From the NCBI RefSeq assembly GCF_016583835.1, contig NZ_NRRW01000001.1, positions 62,001 through 126,000 on the forward strand: a stretch of DNA of 64,000 bases, read 5' to 3'. Shown piece after piece: positions 56,371 through 64,000 of the stretch (positions are counted from its first letter, which is position 1; every line of letters starts with the position of its first letter). Origin of the DNA: Thiococcus pfennigii. GTDB taxonomy: Bacteria > Pseudomonadota > Gammaproteobacteria > Chromatiales > Chromatiaceae. The notes beneath the pieces were generated by a model. It ran no database searches. It saw only the letters and a list, made by a program, of their open reading frames with translations, and was not told where the DNA came from. The position numbers and the translations under genes are program-made.

Positions 56371-59300
56371 TCAAGCCGCGGCCTGCGGCCCGCCGCGGCG
56401 GGCCGCGCCGCCGTGGATCCGCTCGCGCAACTGCTGGAAGACCACGTAGAGCATCGGGATCAGGAAGACGCCGACGAGAGAGGCGGCCAGCATGCCGCCG
56501 AAGACCGCGGTGCCGACGCCACGCTGGCTCGCCTCGCCGGCACCGCTCGCGATGATCAGCGGCACCAGGCCGAGGATGAAGGCGAAGCTCGTCATCAGGA
56601 CCGCCCGGATCCGCATCCGCGCCCCCTCGATCGCCGCCTGCCGGATCGCTAGCCCCTTGCTGCGCTCCTCCATCGCGAACTCGACGATCAGGATCGCGTT
56701 CTTGCTGGCCAGCCCGATCAGGACGACGATGCCGACCTGGGCATAGAGGTCGTTCGGCAGTCCCGCCACCCAGAGGGCCAGCATGGCCCCGAGGAGGCCG
56801 ACCGTGACCGACAGCAGCACCGCGACCGGCATCGACCAGCTCTCGTAGAGGGCGACGAGGAAGAGATACGCGAACAGCGCGGCCAGGCCCAGGACGATCG
56901 GCGTCTTGCCGCCGGCCTCCTTTTCCTGCAACGCGGTGCCGGTCCATTCGTAGCCGTAGCCGGCCGGCAGGGTCTGCTCGCTCACTGCCGCCATCGCGGC
57001 CAGCGCATCGCCGGAGCTGTAGCCCGGGGCCGGCGCACCCTGGACGGTCACGCTGCGATAGTTGTTGTAGCGCGCGATGAGCTGGGGTCCGAGGATCAGC
57101 TGCGGGGTCATGAAGGCGCGGATCGGGACCATCTCGCCCTGGTCGTTGCGCACATGGATGCGGTAGACGTCGGCGAAGCGCGCGCGATCGCCCTCGCGGC
57201 CCTGGAGCTGGACCTGCCAGGTTCGGCCGAACTTGTTGAAGTCGTTGACGTAGTAGCCGCCGAGCGTGGCCTGCAGGGCGGTGAAGACATCGCGGATCTG
57301 CACCCCCAGGGTCTGGGCCTTCTCGCGGTCGATCTCGAGGAAGACCTGGGGATTGTTGGTCGCCCAGGTCGAGAAGACCCGTTGCAACCCCGGCTCCTGA
57401 TTGGCCGCCAGGATCAGGCTGCGCATGACGGCCGCGAGCTCCTGCGGCTCGCGCCCCTGCAGGTCCTGGAGCTGGTACTCGAAGCCACCACCCGTGCCCA
57501 GGCCCATGATCGGCGGCAGATTGAACGGCATGACCAGCGATGAGGGGATCCCCGCGGTCTGCGCCGCGATCCGCGCGATGACCGCCTGGACCTTGAGATC
57601 CGGCGTCTCGCGCTCCTCGAACGGTTTGAGCCGCCCGATCAGCAGCGCGGCGTTCGACTCGACGGCGCCGTCGAGGAGGCTGTAGCCGGGCACGGTGAGG
57701 ACCTGCTCGACCGCCGGGTCGGCCAGGACGATCTGCTCGACCTGCTCGATCACCTCGAGCGTGCGGGTCAGCGAGGCGCCCTGCGGCAGTTGGACCTCGG
57801 CCATGAAGGCCCCCTGATCCTCCTCCGGCAAGAAGCCGGTCGGCGTCACCTTGAACAGCCAGCCGGTCGCGAGCCCGGTGACCGCGATCAGCACGAGCAC
57901 CAGCAGCGAGACCCGCACCAGCCGGGCGACGACGAAGGCGTAGCCGTCGCGCACCCCATCGATGCCGCGCATGATCGCCGCCAGCGGCCCGCGTCGATGC
58001 GACGTCGGCTTGAGGAGGATCGCGCAAAGGGCCGGCGACAGGGTCAACGCATTGATCGCCGAGATCAGCATCGAGAAGGCGACGACGGCGGCGAACTGCT
58101 GGAACAACTGGCCGGTGATGCCGGGTATGAAGGCGACCGGCAGGAACACCGACAGCAGCACCAGCGAGATCGCGATGATCGGCCCGCTGATCTGCTCCAT
58201 CGCCTTCTTGGCCGCCTCGCGCGGCCCCAGGCCCTCCTCCTCCATGATCCGCTCGACATTCTCGACGACGATGATCGCGTCGTCGACGACGATACCGATC
58301 GCCAGGACCACCGCGAGCAGCGAGATGGTGTTGGCCGAGAAGCCGATCGCGAGCAGGAAGGCGAAGGTCCCAACCAGGGCGACCGGCACTGCGATCAGCG
58401 GGATCAGCGTCGCCCGCCAACTGCCGAGGAACAGGAAGACGACCAGGATCACGAGGACGAAGGCCTCGAAGAGGGTGTGGATGACCTTCTCGATGCTGGC
58501 GTTGACGAAGTCGGTCGTGTCGTACATCACGCCGTACTGGAGATCGTCCGGGAAGCGCTCGGCCAGCTCGTCCATCGCCGCCTCGACGGCCGCGGCGACC
58601 GCCACCGCGTTCGCCCCCGGGGCCTGGTAGATGCCGATCGCCGCGGTCGGCAGACCGTTCAGACGCATGGTCGCATCGGCCGACTTGGCGGCCAGCTCGA
58701 CGGTGCCGACGTCCTTGACCCGCACCGTCGAGCCGTCCGGGTTGGCGCGCACGACGATCCGCTCGAACTCGGCCACGTCGCTCAGCCGCCCCTTGGTCTG
58801 CAACGTGATCTGGAACTGCTGATCGGCCGTCATCGGCTGGGCGCCGATGCGCCCGACGGCGGCCTGGACGTTCTGGCTCTGGATCGCGGCGATCACGTCC
58901 GATGGCGTCAGTCCGAGCGAGGTCAGCCGATCCGACGACAGCCAGACCCGCATGCTGTAATCGCGCGGGGCGAAGAGCGCGGCCTTGCCGACGCCGTCCA
59001 CACGCGCGAGCGTATCGGTGACGTTGATCGTCGCGTAGTTGCTGAGGAACAGCGCGTCGTAGGAGCCCCCCGGCGAGGTCAGCGCGATCACCTGCAACAG
59101 GGCGCTCGACTGCTTCTGCACCGTCACCCCGGTGCGCTTGACCTCCTCGGGCAGCTGCGCAAGGGCCTGATTGACGCGGTTCTGGACGTTGACCGTGTTC
59201 AGGTCCGGATCGGTGCCGAGGGCGAATGAGACGGTCAACGAATAGCTGCCGTCGTTGGCGCTGCTCGACTTCATGTAGAGCATGTCGTCGACACCGTTGA

Positions 59301-59508
59301 CCTTCGACTCCAGCGGCTGGGCCACCGTCGACTCGACGACGGCCGCCGACGCCCCGGGATAAGCCGTCGTCACCGACACCTGCGGCGGGACGATGTCCGG
59401 GAACTGCGCGACCGGGATCTGGGTGATGGCGATGAGGCCCGCCAGCGTCAGCACCACCGAGATCACGATGGAGAGCCGCGGGCGGTCGATGAAGGTGGCC
59501 GAGATCAT
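56371..59508 (-). CDS. RND multidrug efflux transporter, HAE1 family
   Basis: A 1045-residue inner-membrane proton-driven pump of the AcrB/MexB type with 12 expected helices and two large periplasmic loops. The start [20 protein letters not shown], the proton-relay helix with paired Asp in [40 protein letters not shown] and the C-terminal [18 protein letters not shown] are all typical. Its start overlaps the adaptor stop by four bases. HAE1 members export hydrophobic drugs, dyes or bile salts. No outer-membrane channel gene adjoins it. Confidence 0.96.
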   Translation of the reverse strand: MISATFIDRPRLSIVISVVLTLAGLIAITQIPVAQFPDIVPPQVSVTTAYPGASAAVVESTVAQPLESKVNGVDDMLYMKSSSANDGSYSLTVSFALGTDPDLNTVNVQNRVNQALAQLPEEVKRTGVTVQKQSSALLQVIALTSPGGSYDALFLSNYATINVTDTLARVDGVGKAALFAPRDYSMRVWLSSDRLTSLGLTPSDVIAAIQSQNVQAAVGRIGAQPMTADQQFQITLQTKGRLSDVAEFERIVVRANPDGSTVRVKDVGTVELAAKSADATMRLNGLPTAAIGIYQAPGANAVAVAAAVEAAMDELAERFPDDLQYGVMYDTTDFVNASIEKVIHTLFEAFVLVILVVFLFLGSWRATLIPLIAVPVALVGTFAFLLAIGFSANTISLLAVVLAIGIVVDDAIIVVENVERIMEEEGLGPREAAKKAMEQISGPIIAISLVLLSVFLPVAFIPGITGQLFQQFAAVVAFSMLISAINALTLSPALCAILLKPTSHRRGPLAAIMRGIDGVRDGYAFVVARLVRVSLLVLVLIAVTGLATGWLFKVTPTGFLPEEDQGAFMAEVQLPQGASLTRTLEVIEQVEQIVLADPAVEQVLTVPGYSLLDGAVESNAALLIGRLKPFEERETPDLKVQAVIARIAAQTAGIPSSLVMPFNLPPIMGLGTGGGFEYQLQDLQGREPQELAAVMRSLILAANQEPGLQRVFSTWATNNPQVFLEIDREKAQTLGVQIRDVFTALQATLGGYYVNDFNKFGRTWQVQLQGREGDRARFADVYRIHVRNDQGEMVPIRAFMTPQLILGPQLIARYNNYRSVTVQGAPAPGYSSGDALAAMAAVSEQTLPAGYGYEWTGTALQEKEAGGKTPIVLGLAALFAYLFLVALYESWSMPVAVLLSVTVGLLGAMLALWVAGLPNDLYAQVGIVVLIGLASKNAILIVEFAMEERSKGLAIRQAAIEGARMRIRAVLMTSFAFILGLVPLIIASGAGEASQRGVGTAVFGGMLAASLVGVFLIPMLYVVFQQLRERIHGGAARRGGPQAAA

Positions 59509-60710
59509 GGCGCCGCCCCCCCGCCCGGTTGGCGGGCCGGCGCGACGGCGACCGGCTGGCCGGGCCGCACCTTCTGAACGCCCTCGGTGATGACCAGTTC
59601 GCCCTCCCGCAGACCGCTGCGCACCAGGGTGTCGGCACCGAGGTCCGGGCCCGTCTCGATACGGCGGGTCTGGGCCTTGCCGTCGGCATCGACGACCAGG
59701 ACGAAGGTGCCCTGCTGGTCGACCTGAAGGGCCGACTGCGGGATCAGGATCGCCTCTTCGGCCTCGGCCGCCTCGACGACGATGCCGACGTACTGACCAT
59801 CGACCAGCAGGCCGTTCGGATTCGGCAGCTCGGCGCGCAGCGTCACCGAGTCGGTGCTCTGATTCGTCGTGACGTCGACGAAGTCCAGATGCCCCGGCTG
59901 CTCGTAGAGGCTGTCGTCGGGCAGGCGGGCCCGTACCCTGATCCGGTTCGGATCGCCACCCTTGGCCGCGATGGCGCGCCGCGCCTCGAGGAGCTCCCGC
60001 TGGGTCACCGGGAACTCGACGTGGATCGGATCGCGGCTGACGATGGTCGCCAGCACGCCCGAGGAGGGACCGACGAGGTTGCCGACCGTGTACTCGGACA
60101 GGCCGATCCGACCAGCCACCGGGGCACGGATCCGCGTGTAGTCGAGGTCGAGCTGGGCGGCCCCCAGCGCCGCCTCGGCCTGGGCGACGCTCGCCTTGGC
60201 GACCAGGGCCGCCGCCTCGAGCTCGTCGACCCTGGCCTGGGCGATGTTGTTTTTCGCGACGAGTTCCAAGGCGCGGGCGAGCTGGGCGTCGGCGTTCTGG
60301 GCGTCGGCCTTGGCCTTCTCCAGGTCAGCCTCACGCTGGGCGACGACGGCCGCGTACCGGTCCGGTTCGATCCGGAACAGCACATCCCCGACCGCGACCG
60401 GCTGACCCTCGGTGAACAAGCGCTCCTGCAGAAAGCCCTCGACCCGGGCGCGCAGTTCGACCCGCTCGATCGCCGCGACCCGCCCGACGAACTGGGCCTC
60501 CTCCCGGATGGGCCGCATCGTCGCCGCCACCGCGACCACCGATGGCGGGGGCGGCGCCGTCGCCTGTGGGGGCGGACCGCCGTCGCAGCCGGCGAGCATC
60601 GCCAGCGTGAGGACCAGCCAGAACCTCGACCACCGAGATCGGCACGAAGCGACCGCGTGCCGATCCGGCCCGGTCGCTACCGCGCCAGTAACGCCCTGCA
60701 TCTTCTCCAT
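59505..60710 (-). CDS. RND efflux adaptor lipoprotein
   Basis: About 401 residues. The N-terminus ends in a lipobox ([14 protein letters not shown]), so the mature protein is probably anchored by a lipidated cysteine. The lipoyl-like domain ([20 protein letters not shown]), the helical hairpin (about 60 residues of Ala/Glu/Lys-rich heptads), the returning strand [20 protein letters not shown] and the beta-barrel follow. I chose the ATG at 60710; ATGs at 60701 and further upstream are possible. It is the first gene of an operon with the pump. Confidence 0.93.
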   Translation of the reverse strand: MEKMQGVTGAVATGPDRHAVASCRSRWSRFWLVLTLAMLAGCDGGPPPQATAPPPPSVVAVAATMRPIREEAQFVGRVAAIERVELRARVEGFLQERLFTEGQPVAVGDVLFRIEPDRYAAVVAQREADLEKAKADAQNADAQLARALELVAKNNIAQARVDELEAAALVAKASVAQAEAALGAAQLDLDYTRIRAPVAGRIGLSEYTVGNLVGPSSGVLATIVSRDPIHVEFPVTQRELLEARRAIAAKGGDPNRIRVRARLPDDSLYEQPGHLDFVDVTTNQSTDSVTLRAELPNPNGLLVDGQYVGIVVEAAEAEEAILIPQSALQVDQQGTFVLVVDADGKAQTRRIETGPDLGADTLVRSGLREGELVITEGVQKVRPGQPVAVAPARQPGGGAAP

Positions 60711-60989
60711 CTGCGCCCCCAACGGATGTTGCACCTGCGTACCGCCCGACATCGCGCACACGCTCCCGCGACGGCGTTGACCGGGCGACTAAGCCGAACT
60801 CTCTTGACAGTACACTATAGCTGCCCAGCCAGACAGATCGCGGACGCAAGGGGACCCACATCCCCGGCTGGGCAATCCGAGGTCTCACCCAGGCGCGGCC
60901 GGGTGGCCCGCGTCGCCCTACAACCGTTGCTGCCCTCCGCTAAAATGCCTTGACGATTTGCCCGATCGACCACGCGAGGAGCGCCCAAC

Positions 60990-61556
60990 ATGGCCCTGGC
61001 CGAGGAAGACATCGCCTTCATCAAAGCCCATCTCGGCGAATGGCTGGCCGAACAGAGCCTCGGCAAGCCACCGCTCGTCTATGAAATCGAGCTGCGCGAG
61101 CGCATGGTGCGGGTGGAGGAAGAGCTGAAGCACCAGCGGGAGCTCATGCGCGAAGGTTTCGCGCGGATGGACGAGCGCTTCGCGCAGGCGGACGAACGCT
61201 TCGCGGCGCTGCGCACGGACATGGACGCGCGCTTCGAAGCCATGCGTGCGGACATGAACAAGCGCTTCGAGCAGGTGGACAAACGCTTCGAGCAGGTGGA
61301 CAAACGCTTCGAGCAGGTGGACAAGCGTTTCGAACAGGTGGAAAGGCGCTTTGAACAGGTGGACAAGCGCCTCGAACAGATCGACAAGCGCTTCGAACAG
61401 ATCGACAGACGCTTCGAACAGATCGACAAGCGCTTCGAGCAGATCGACAGACGCTTCGAGGAGATGCTCAAGCGCCACGACCAGCATTTTCTCTGGCTGG
61501 TCGGTTTCATCGCCTCCAGCGCGGCCCTGGTCATCGCGGCTCTGCGGTATCTGTAA
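60990..61556 (+). CDS. Tail-anchored heptad-repeat coiled-coil protein
   Basis: A 188-residue protein. A short N-terminal globular part (MALAEEDIAFIKAHLGEWLA) leads into a long coiled coil. Residues 91-160 are ten near-identical heptads of the form KRFEQVD/KRFEQID, preceded by looser heptads (ERFAQADERFAALRTDMDAR). The C-terminus is a single hydrophobic helix (HFLWLVGFIASSAALVIAAL), so it should sit in the membrane with the coil in the cytoplasm. The repeats are also near-identical in DNA. No function known; similar Bdr-like and DUF1640-like proteins occur elsewhere. Confidence 0.8.
   Translation: MALAEEDIAFIKAHLGEWLAEQSLGKPPLVYEIELRERMVRVEEELKHQRELMREGFARMDERFAQADERFAALRTDMDARFEAMRADMNKRFEQVDKRFEQVDKRFEQVDKRFEQVERRFEQVDKRLEQIDKRFEQIDRRFEQIDKRFEQIDRRFEEMLKRHDQHFLWLVGFIASSAALVIAALRYL
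61260..61469 (+). repeat. Ten tandem 21-bp coding repeats
   Basis: Ten consecutive 21-base units encode (K/R)RFEQ(V/I)D heptads; AAGCGCTTCGAGCAGGTGGA is the unit sequence near the start. Units 1-4 are almost identical and later ones diverge, mainly GTG to ATC (Val to Ile) and AAG to AGA. Unit number could vary between strains by slippage. Confidence 0.9.
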
Positions 61557-61904
61557 CCGCGTCACCGGGCGCGTTCATTTGGCGGCCCCCTGGGACGGGG
61601 CCAGACAAGGCTCGACCACCAACATCGATCGGGATCGACATACCCCGAAGGTCTGTGCCGCCTTGTCGCGATTGACGGTCATGGCCCGTATCCGTCGGGG
61701 GTCACCCTTCAGGTTCTTGGCGAAGGGGCGGCCCCCGTTAGCTCGGATCGTCGATACCTGCTCTCGCCCGGCGCGGGGGAAATGCGAGGAAGCGAGACCA
61801 TATCCCCATCTCTCCGCCGCTTGCGACTCGATCGAGCCTGCCTTCGTCCCATGGTCCCTCCTGACGGCGCAGGGGGACCATGGCTGCATGCCACGCCCAG
61901 CTGA
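61557..61904. other. Intergenic region with a strong hairpin
   Basis: These 348 bases hold an open frame of about 100 codons on the minus strand (61575-61889) that looks like no known family and has no ribosome site. I do not call it a gene. A long hairpin lies at 61849-61883. Confidence 0.45.
61849..61883. repeat. Hairpin downstream of the choice-of-anchor I gene
   Basis: CCATGGTCCC (61849-61858) is exactly complementary to GGGACCATGG (61874-61883). With one bulged T the stem extends four more pairs, around a loop of about six bases. It lies 22 bases after the stop codon at 61905, where a terminator would be, but no U run follows on the minus strand. Confidence 0.6.
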
Positions 61905-63515
61905 CTACCGATTGCCGGACGGCGGTGATCCAGTGTCGATCTGGAACACCGTCGTCGTCCCGCTGACTTCATTGCCGACCACCAACAGGGGGCGCCAGTT
62001 CGGGCTCTGGTACCAAGGGATGAAGTCCAGCCCTTCCGGACCCAGATCGCCCACCAGCGGATTCACCGAGCCGTCCGGCAACTGCGCATCGACCGCGAAA
62101 TCGCGGTTGTTGACGTACTCGACGAAGCGCGCTCGGTACGGGTTGGTGACGTCGTAGACCATGATTCCGCCGACGCGCTCCAGACCGACGAAGGCGTAGG
62201 TTCGCCCGAGGATCCTCCCGAGCACCACGCCCTCGGGCTCCGGCCCCTTGTCGTCGGAACGGCTATCGAACGAGCCGTTCTCGTCATTGTTGCTGTTGAA
62301 GTCGTCCGGCAATCTTGCCGCGGTGATCGCTTCGAAGTCCGACCCGGAGTCGAACACCAGGTCACCGTCCGCGGTCCAGATCGAAAAGGAGCGTGCGCCG
62401 AAGCTGTACAGTTCCTCGAAATTGCCGTCGCCATCGATGTCGCCATTGGCGGTCGTGACATTCAACCGACCAAGATTCTCATCGGCCTGCAAGACGGCTG
62501 CATCCGGAAAGACGACAGGGTCCAAGGGGAGATCCTTGATCCGGGCTTCTTCGCTGAAACCGGCGTAGTCCCGGCTGTCGCCTTCGTTGGCCGTGACGAT
62601 GTAGGTGCGCCCCCGAAAGGTATAGCTGTCGATGGCATCGGGCATGTACAGGCCCTTGACCGGCCAGTTGGCGATCTCGATGGCGTCGTCCCGGTTGCTG
62701 GCATCCAACGCGTTACCCGGCAGGCTGTGGTCCTTGGTGCCCAACGGGAGGATATCCGTAACCTCGGCCCGCTCGATGTCTATGACGGCCAACGCATTGG
62801 CCTCCTGCAGGCTGGCCCAGGCGGTGCGCGAGTCGCGCGAGACCGTGATGTATTCAGGCTCCAGATCCTGCGCTGCGCTGGCACCCGGACCGAAGATGCG
62901 CACACCCCGTGCGCGCAATTCGTTCTCCATGCCATTGAACGCCTTGAAATCAGCGGTGCGCACGTCGGCCTTGGTCACACCGCGACGCAGGTCGATGATG
63001 CTGACCGAACCTTCCGGGTCGACGGTGTAGTCGTCGTTGGGCTCGCCCTCGTTGGCCACCAGGACGTAACGACCATTCGGCGTGAAGGTCACCATGTCGG
63101 GTAGCGCGCCAACCGTCACGCTGTCGAGGAGCGACAGATCGGCGGCATCGTAGAAGGCGACGACCCCGGGGGCCTGTGCGTCGACGGCCTCGATGGCGAC
63201 TGCGACGATGCCGCCGTGGACGGCCACGCTATTGGCGCTTGCGCCGAGCGCGGTGGCATCGATGGTATCGATCAGGGTCGGATCCGTGGGGTCATGGATA
63301 TCCAGCACCTCCACGCTCGCCGCAGCCGCGTTGACCTTGAAGAGGCGCTGGTTGGACGGATCATGTGCCACGATCTCTGCCGCACCTTCGTCGAACAGGC
63401 CGGTGCGATGTTGGCCGATCACCTCCAACGACAGGCCGGGCGAGACGACTCGATGTGCCTGGACACCGGTCGAGACGGCCAGTCCGACCGCCATAGCGAG
63501 GACGCTTAATCTCAT
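61905..63515 (-). CDS. Secreted choice-of-anchor I / beta-propeller protein
   Basis: A 536-residue exported protein. The signal peptide (MRLSVLAMAVGLAVSTGVQA) is followed by a seven-bladed-propeller-like sequence: VEVLDIHDPTDPTLIDTI, MVTFTPNGRYVLVANEGEPN, TYIVTANEGDSRDYAGF, GDIDGDGNFEELYSFGARSF and GPEPEGVVLGRILGRTYAFV. These are the recurring motifs of the choice-of-anchor I family, related to secreted alkaline-phosphatase-like and LVIVD proteins. It ends without a visible anchor, so it may be released to the periplasm or outside. GGAG lies eight bases before the ATG at 63515. Function unknown. Confidence 0.88.
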   Translation of the reverse strand: MRLSVLAMAVGLAVSTGVQAHRVVSPGLSLEVIGQHRTGLFDEGAAEIVAHDPSNQRLFKVNAAAASVEVLDIHDPTDPTLIDTIDATALGASANSVAVHGGIVAVAIEAVDAQAPGVVAFYDAADLSLLDSVTVGALPDMVTFTPNGRYVLVANEGEPNDDYTVDPEGSVSIIDLRRGVTKADVRTADFKAFNGMENELRARGVRIFGPGASAAQDLEPEYITVSRDSRTAWASLQEANALAVIDIERAEVTDILPLGTKDHSLPGNALDASNRDDAIEIANWPVKGLYMPDAIDSYTFRGRTYIVTANEGDSRDYAGFSEEARIKDLPLDPVVFPDAAVLQADENLGRLNVTTANGDIDGDGNFEELYSFGARSFSIWTADGDLVFDSGSDFEAITAARLPDDFNSNNDENGSFDSRSDDKGPEPEGVVLGRILGRTYAFVGLERVGGIMVYDVTNPYRARFVEYVNNRDFAVDAQLPDGSVNPLVGDLGPEGLDFIPWYQSPNWRPLLVVGNEVSGTTTVFQIDTGSPPSGNR

Positions 63516-63823
63516 GATGCTTCTCCGGGAATGGTCCTTCCTCGTGACAGGAAACGAGCACTCTATCGGAGAACTGTGAAGGCCCCGTGTCATCGCTGTG
63601 CCGTCCGCCCGCCGGGTCGGGCGCATCCCGACCGCGCCTGGCCGTCGCGGGGACGGGTTTGGCCCCGCTCCGCCGCGCTGGCGGAACACGGCAGGCGCGT
63701 CATCGGGTCGAGGCGGGCGACCAGGACGGCCCGCCGCCGCCTGATCTGGCGGGGTCGGGAGCCCCGCCGCGCGCGGCGAGACCAGTCCGCCCGGCGACCC
63801 GGGCGGTCCAGGAGTCCTCCGCG
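63516..63823. other. Intergenic region, nothing recognised
   Basis: A 308-base GC-rich spacer between two minus-strand genes. I see no promoter, repeat or RNA gene that I can support. Confidence 0.45.
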
Positions 63824-64000
63824 CTAGGCGATCAACCCCAAGGCACGATAGGTGACAGGTCCGGCAATGCCATCGGGCTCCAGCCCATCGGCCTCCTGAA
63901 ACGCCTTGAGCGCTGCCTCGGTCTTGGGCCCGAAGTCGCCATCGACGGGGATGTCCAGGGCCTCTTGCAGCTTGACGACCCATGCGCCCTTGGCGCCGCG
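63824..64000 (-). CDS. Peptidoglycan-binding domain protein, C-terminal end only
   Basis: The last 58 codons of a minus-strand gene that continues beyond the window. The segment WVVKLQEALDIPVDGDFGPK, then TEAALKAFQEADGLEPDGIA and GPVTYRALGLIA is a complete three-helix PG_binding_1 domain, which binds peptidoglycan and usually sits at the end of a murein hydrolase or spore/cortex-type enzyme. What precedes it is unknown. Confidence 0.85.
   Translation of the reverse strand, partial: RGAKGAWVVKLQEALDIPVDGDFGPKTEAALKAFQEADGLEPDGIAGPVTYRALGLIA

Noticed and set aside
56234-59689. Minus-strand open frame of 1151 codons overlapping the RND pump
   Set aside because: Same strand but another frame of the pump gene, full of Arg/Gly/Ala. 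The HAE1 pump frame contains all family motifs.
60797-60827. TTGACA near 60804 as a plus-strand promoter for the coiled-coil gene
   Set aside because: No -10 lies at 16-18 bases; the nearby TATAGC is too close. Read on the minus strand, TATAGT could be a -10 for the RND operon but has no -35.
61575-61889. Minus-strand open frame of 104 codons
   Set aside because: No family resemblance, no ribosome site and heavy overlap with a hairpin; kept only as an observation.

Overview
The window is GC-rich, gene-dense bacterial chromosome. The protein families point to a Gram-negative gammaproteobacterium: Kdo transferase and heptosyltransferase for LPS, Skp, DsbB, RND pumps, YgfZ, and an RF2 gene whose frameshift site is nearly identical to that of E. 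coli. A stand-alone ATP sulfurylase of the dissimilatory type, a two-subunit pyruvate carboxylase, HypF and a Ycf46-like AAA+ ATPase would fit a sulfur-oxidising, possibly phototrophic member of the Chromatiales. That placement is inference: no rRNA or photosynthesis gene is in view. I saw no tRNA, rRNA, CRISPR array, prophage or intact insertion sequence.

Layout. 1-9.1 kb: the 5' part of an RND adaptor gene, then pta and ackA, a PilZ protein, a class V aminotransferase, a secreted Cache-domain protein, a small periplasmic protein and a glycosyltransferase. 9.5-13.3 kb, minus strand: a CPBP intramembrane protease, a Ycf46-like AAA+ ATPase, and the CbpA/CbpM co-chaperone pair. 13.6-17.0 kb: an LPS core cluster (heptosyltransferase, GT4 enzyme, Kdo transferase). 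17.2-24.3 kb: a pentapeptide-repeat protein, sat, a 72-residue protein, a DUF1631 protein, a lytic transglycosylase and a MepK-like peptidase, with about 860 bp of non-coding DNA between the last two. 24.6-27.7 kb: an RNB-domain ribonuclease divergent from ygfZ. 27.7-28.2 kb: an island of three palindromic repeat families bracketed by a 31-bp direct repeat. 28.2-36.3 kb, minus strand: DUF2058, NYN-LOTUS, TatD, TcdA, HypF, prfB and lysS, largely an RNA and translation module.

36.7-48 kb: Skp, a YdcH-like protein, a metallo-beta-lactamase hydrolase, a 955-residue DUF349 protein, a universal stress protein, pycA-pycB, a rhodanese, N-carbamoylputrescine amidase and DsbB. 48.1-56.3 kb: a second lytic transglycosylase, 6-phosphogluconate dehydrogenase, a glycosyltransferase, and a hybrid histidine kinase whose 3' end overlaps a REC-GGDEF gene. 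56.4-60.7 kb: an RND pump with its adaptor. 61-64 kb: a heptad-repeat coiled-coil protein, a secreted choice-of-anchor I protein, and the C-terminus of a peptidoglycan-binding protein.

The genes are mostly central metabolism, envelope building, proteostasis, translation and c-di-GMP signalling. The parts most worth a second look are the repeat island between ygfZ and lysS, the protease/AAA+/DnaJ/CbpM cluster, the HypF-TcdA adjacency, the heptad-repeat protein and the long non-coding stretch near 23 kb. Non-ATG starts are common here (waaC, prfB, the DUF2058 gene, the mepK-like gene, and probably the RNB, metallo-hydrolase and kinase genes). I found no convincing wholly new system.
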